The translations under genes and the position numbers were made by a program. The notes below the pieces were generated by a model. That model did not search any database. It was not told the origin of the DNA and saw nothing but the letters and a program-made list of their open reading frames with translations. A DNA stretch of 5,987 nucleotides. It comes from an uncultured Clostridia bacterium. Its GTDB lineage: Bacteria > Bacillota > Clostridia > Oscillospirales > Oscillospiraceae. Location: positions 1 through 5,987 of the forward strand of contig CAMDZY010000112.1 of assembly GCA_945910975.1 (NCBI GenBank), in the 5' to 3' direction. Positions 5,666 through 5,987 of the stretch are shown piece by piece (positions within the stretch are counted from its first letter, which is position 1; each line of letters opens with the position of its first letter).

Positions 5666-5689
5666 AGACAGCGTAGAAAGGGAATCCGT

Positions 5690-5987
5690 ATGAAAAAATT
5701 AAACACAATCGTATGGGGCATCGTCCTTGTGGCTGTTGGCATTCTGCTGGCGCTGAACGCCTTTGGCGTGACGGACTTTGAACTGTTCTTTGACGGCTGG
5801 TGGACGCTGTTTATCATTGTTCCTTGCGCAGTCGGATTGTTCTCCGGGGATGACGCGACCGGCAATTTGATCGGCCTGCTGATTGGCGTGTTTCTGCTGC
5901 TGAGCTGTCAGGATGTGCTTGACTTTGATATGCTGTGGAAGCTGGTTCTGCCCGCAATTATCATCATTGTCGGCGTGAAATTGATTT
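5690..5987 (+). CDS. LiaI/LiaF-like transmembrane protein (DUF5668-type), 3'-truncated by the window end
   Basis: The frame is open from ATG 5690 to the window end, giving 99 codons with no stop. The protein has four hydrophobic stretches near residues 7-25, 36-52, 58-72 and 84-99. The pattern of a first helix, then LNAFGVTDFELFFDGWW and a second helix resembles the LiaI/LiaF-like transmembrane region found in envelope-stress proteins of Firmicutes; LiaF itself inhibits the LiaRS two-component system. AAAGGGA (5677-5683) lies 6 bases before the start. The gene begins 24 bases after the permease stop with no terminator between, so it is probably in the same operon. Whether it has the C-terminal LiaF domain or is only the short membrane module cannot be told here, so a role in stress sensing is inference. 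Confidence 0.8.
   Translation, partial: MKKLNTIVWGIVLVAVGILLALNAFGVTDFELFFDGWWTLFIIVPCAVGLFSGDDATGNLIGLLIGVFLLLSCQDVLDFDMLWKLVLPAIIIIVGVKLI

Noticed and set aside
1..5987. CRISPR array, insertion sequence, prophage or toxin-antitoxin genes
   Set aside because: No regularly spaced repeats, transposase, integrase or small two-gene toxin modules were seen in any part of the window.

Overview
This is a bacterial stretch of roughly balanced base composition. It most likely comes from a Firmicute of the class Clostridia, perhaps an Oscillospiraceae-type gut organism. The evidence is AGGAG-type ribosome binding sites, near-consensus sigma-A promoters with 17-bp spacers, a YitT-family membrane protein, a LiaF-like membrane protein and an EcsA-like ABC exporter. 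The taxonomic placement is inferred from gene content, not from a marker gene.

Left part (1-880). The window opens inside rpe (ribulose-phosphate 3-epimerase), of which the last 154 codons are present. It is followed by about 190 bases without a gene but with much potential RNA structure, including a perfect 14-bp inverted repeat. A hairpin terminator then separates this from a tRNA-Gly(CCC) gene on the minus strand. The terminator pairs better when read from the tRNA side. The tRNA has its own near-consensus promoter, which diverges from a second promoter serving the next genes on the plus strand.

Middle part (834-3245). One transcription unit appears to carry three tightly packed genes: a metal-dependent cyclase/formamidase-family hydrolase, an amidohydrolase starting 2 bases after it, and a YitT-family membrane protein 17 bases further on. 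Both enzymes keep their predicted metal ligands. The pairing suggests stepwise hydrolysis of an unidentified cyclic or amide substrate. The membrane protein may or may not be functionally linked.

Right part (3246-5987). A perfect-consensus promoter (TTGACA-17-TATAAT), overlapped by an imperfect inverted repeat that could be an operator, drives a second unit. This unit holds an ABC ATPase, a 12-segment ABC-2-type permease overlapping it by ATGA, and a LiaI/LiaF-like membrane protein cut by the window end. Together they look like an ABC exporter linked to the cell envelope.

No CRISPR array, insertion sequence, phage gene or defence gene was seen. Most of the window is ordinary chromosomal content. 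The least explained parts are the structured segment after rpe and the coupled hydrolase pair.
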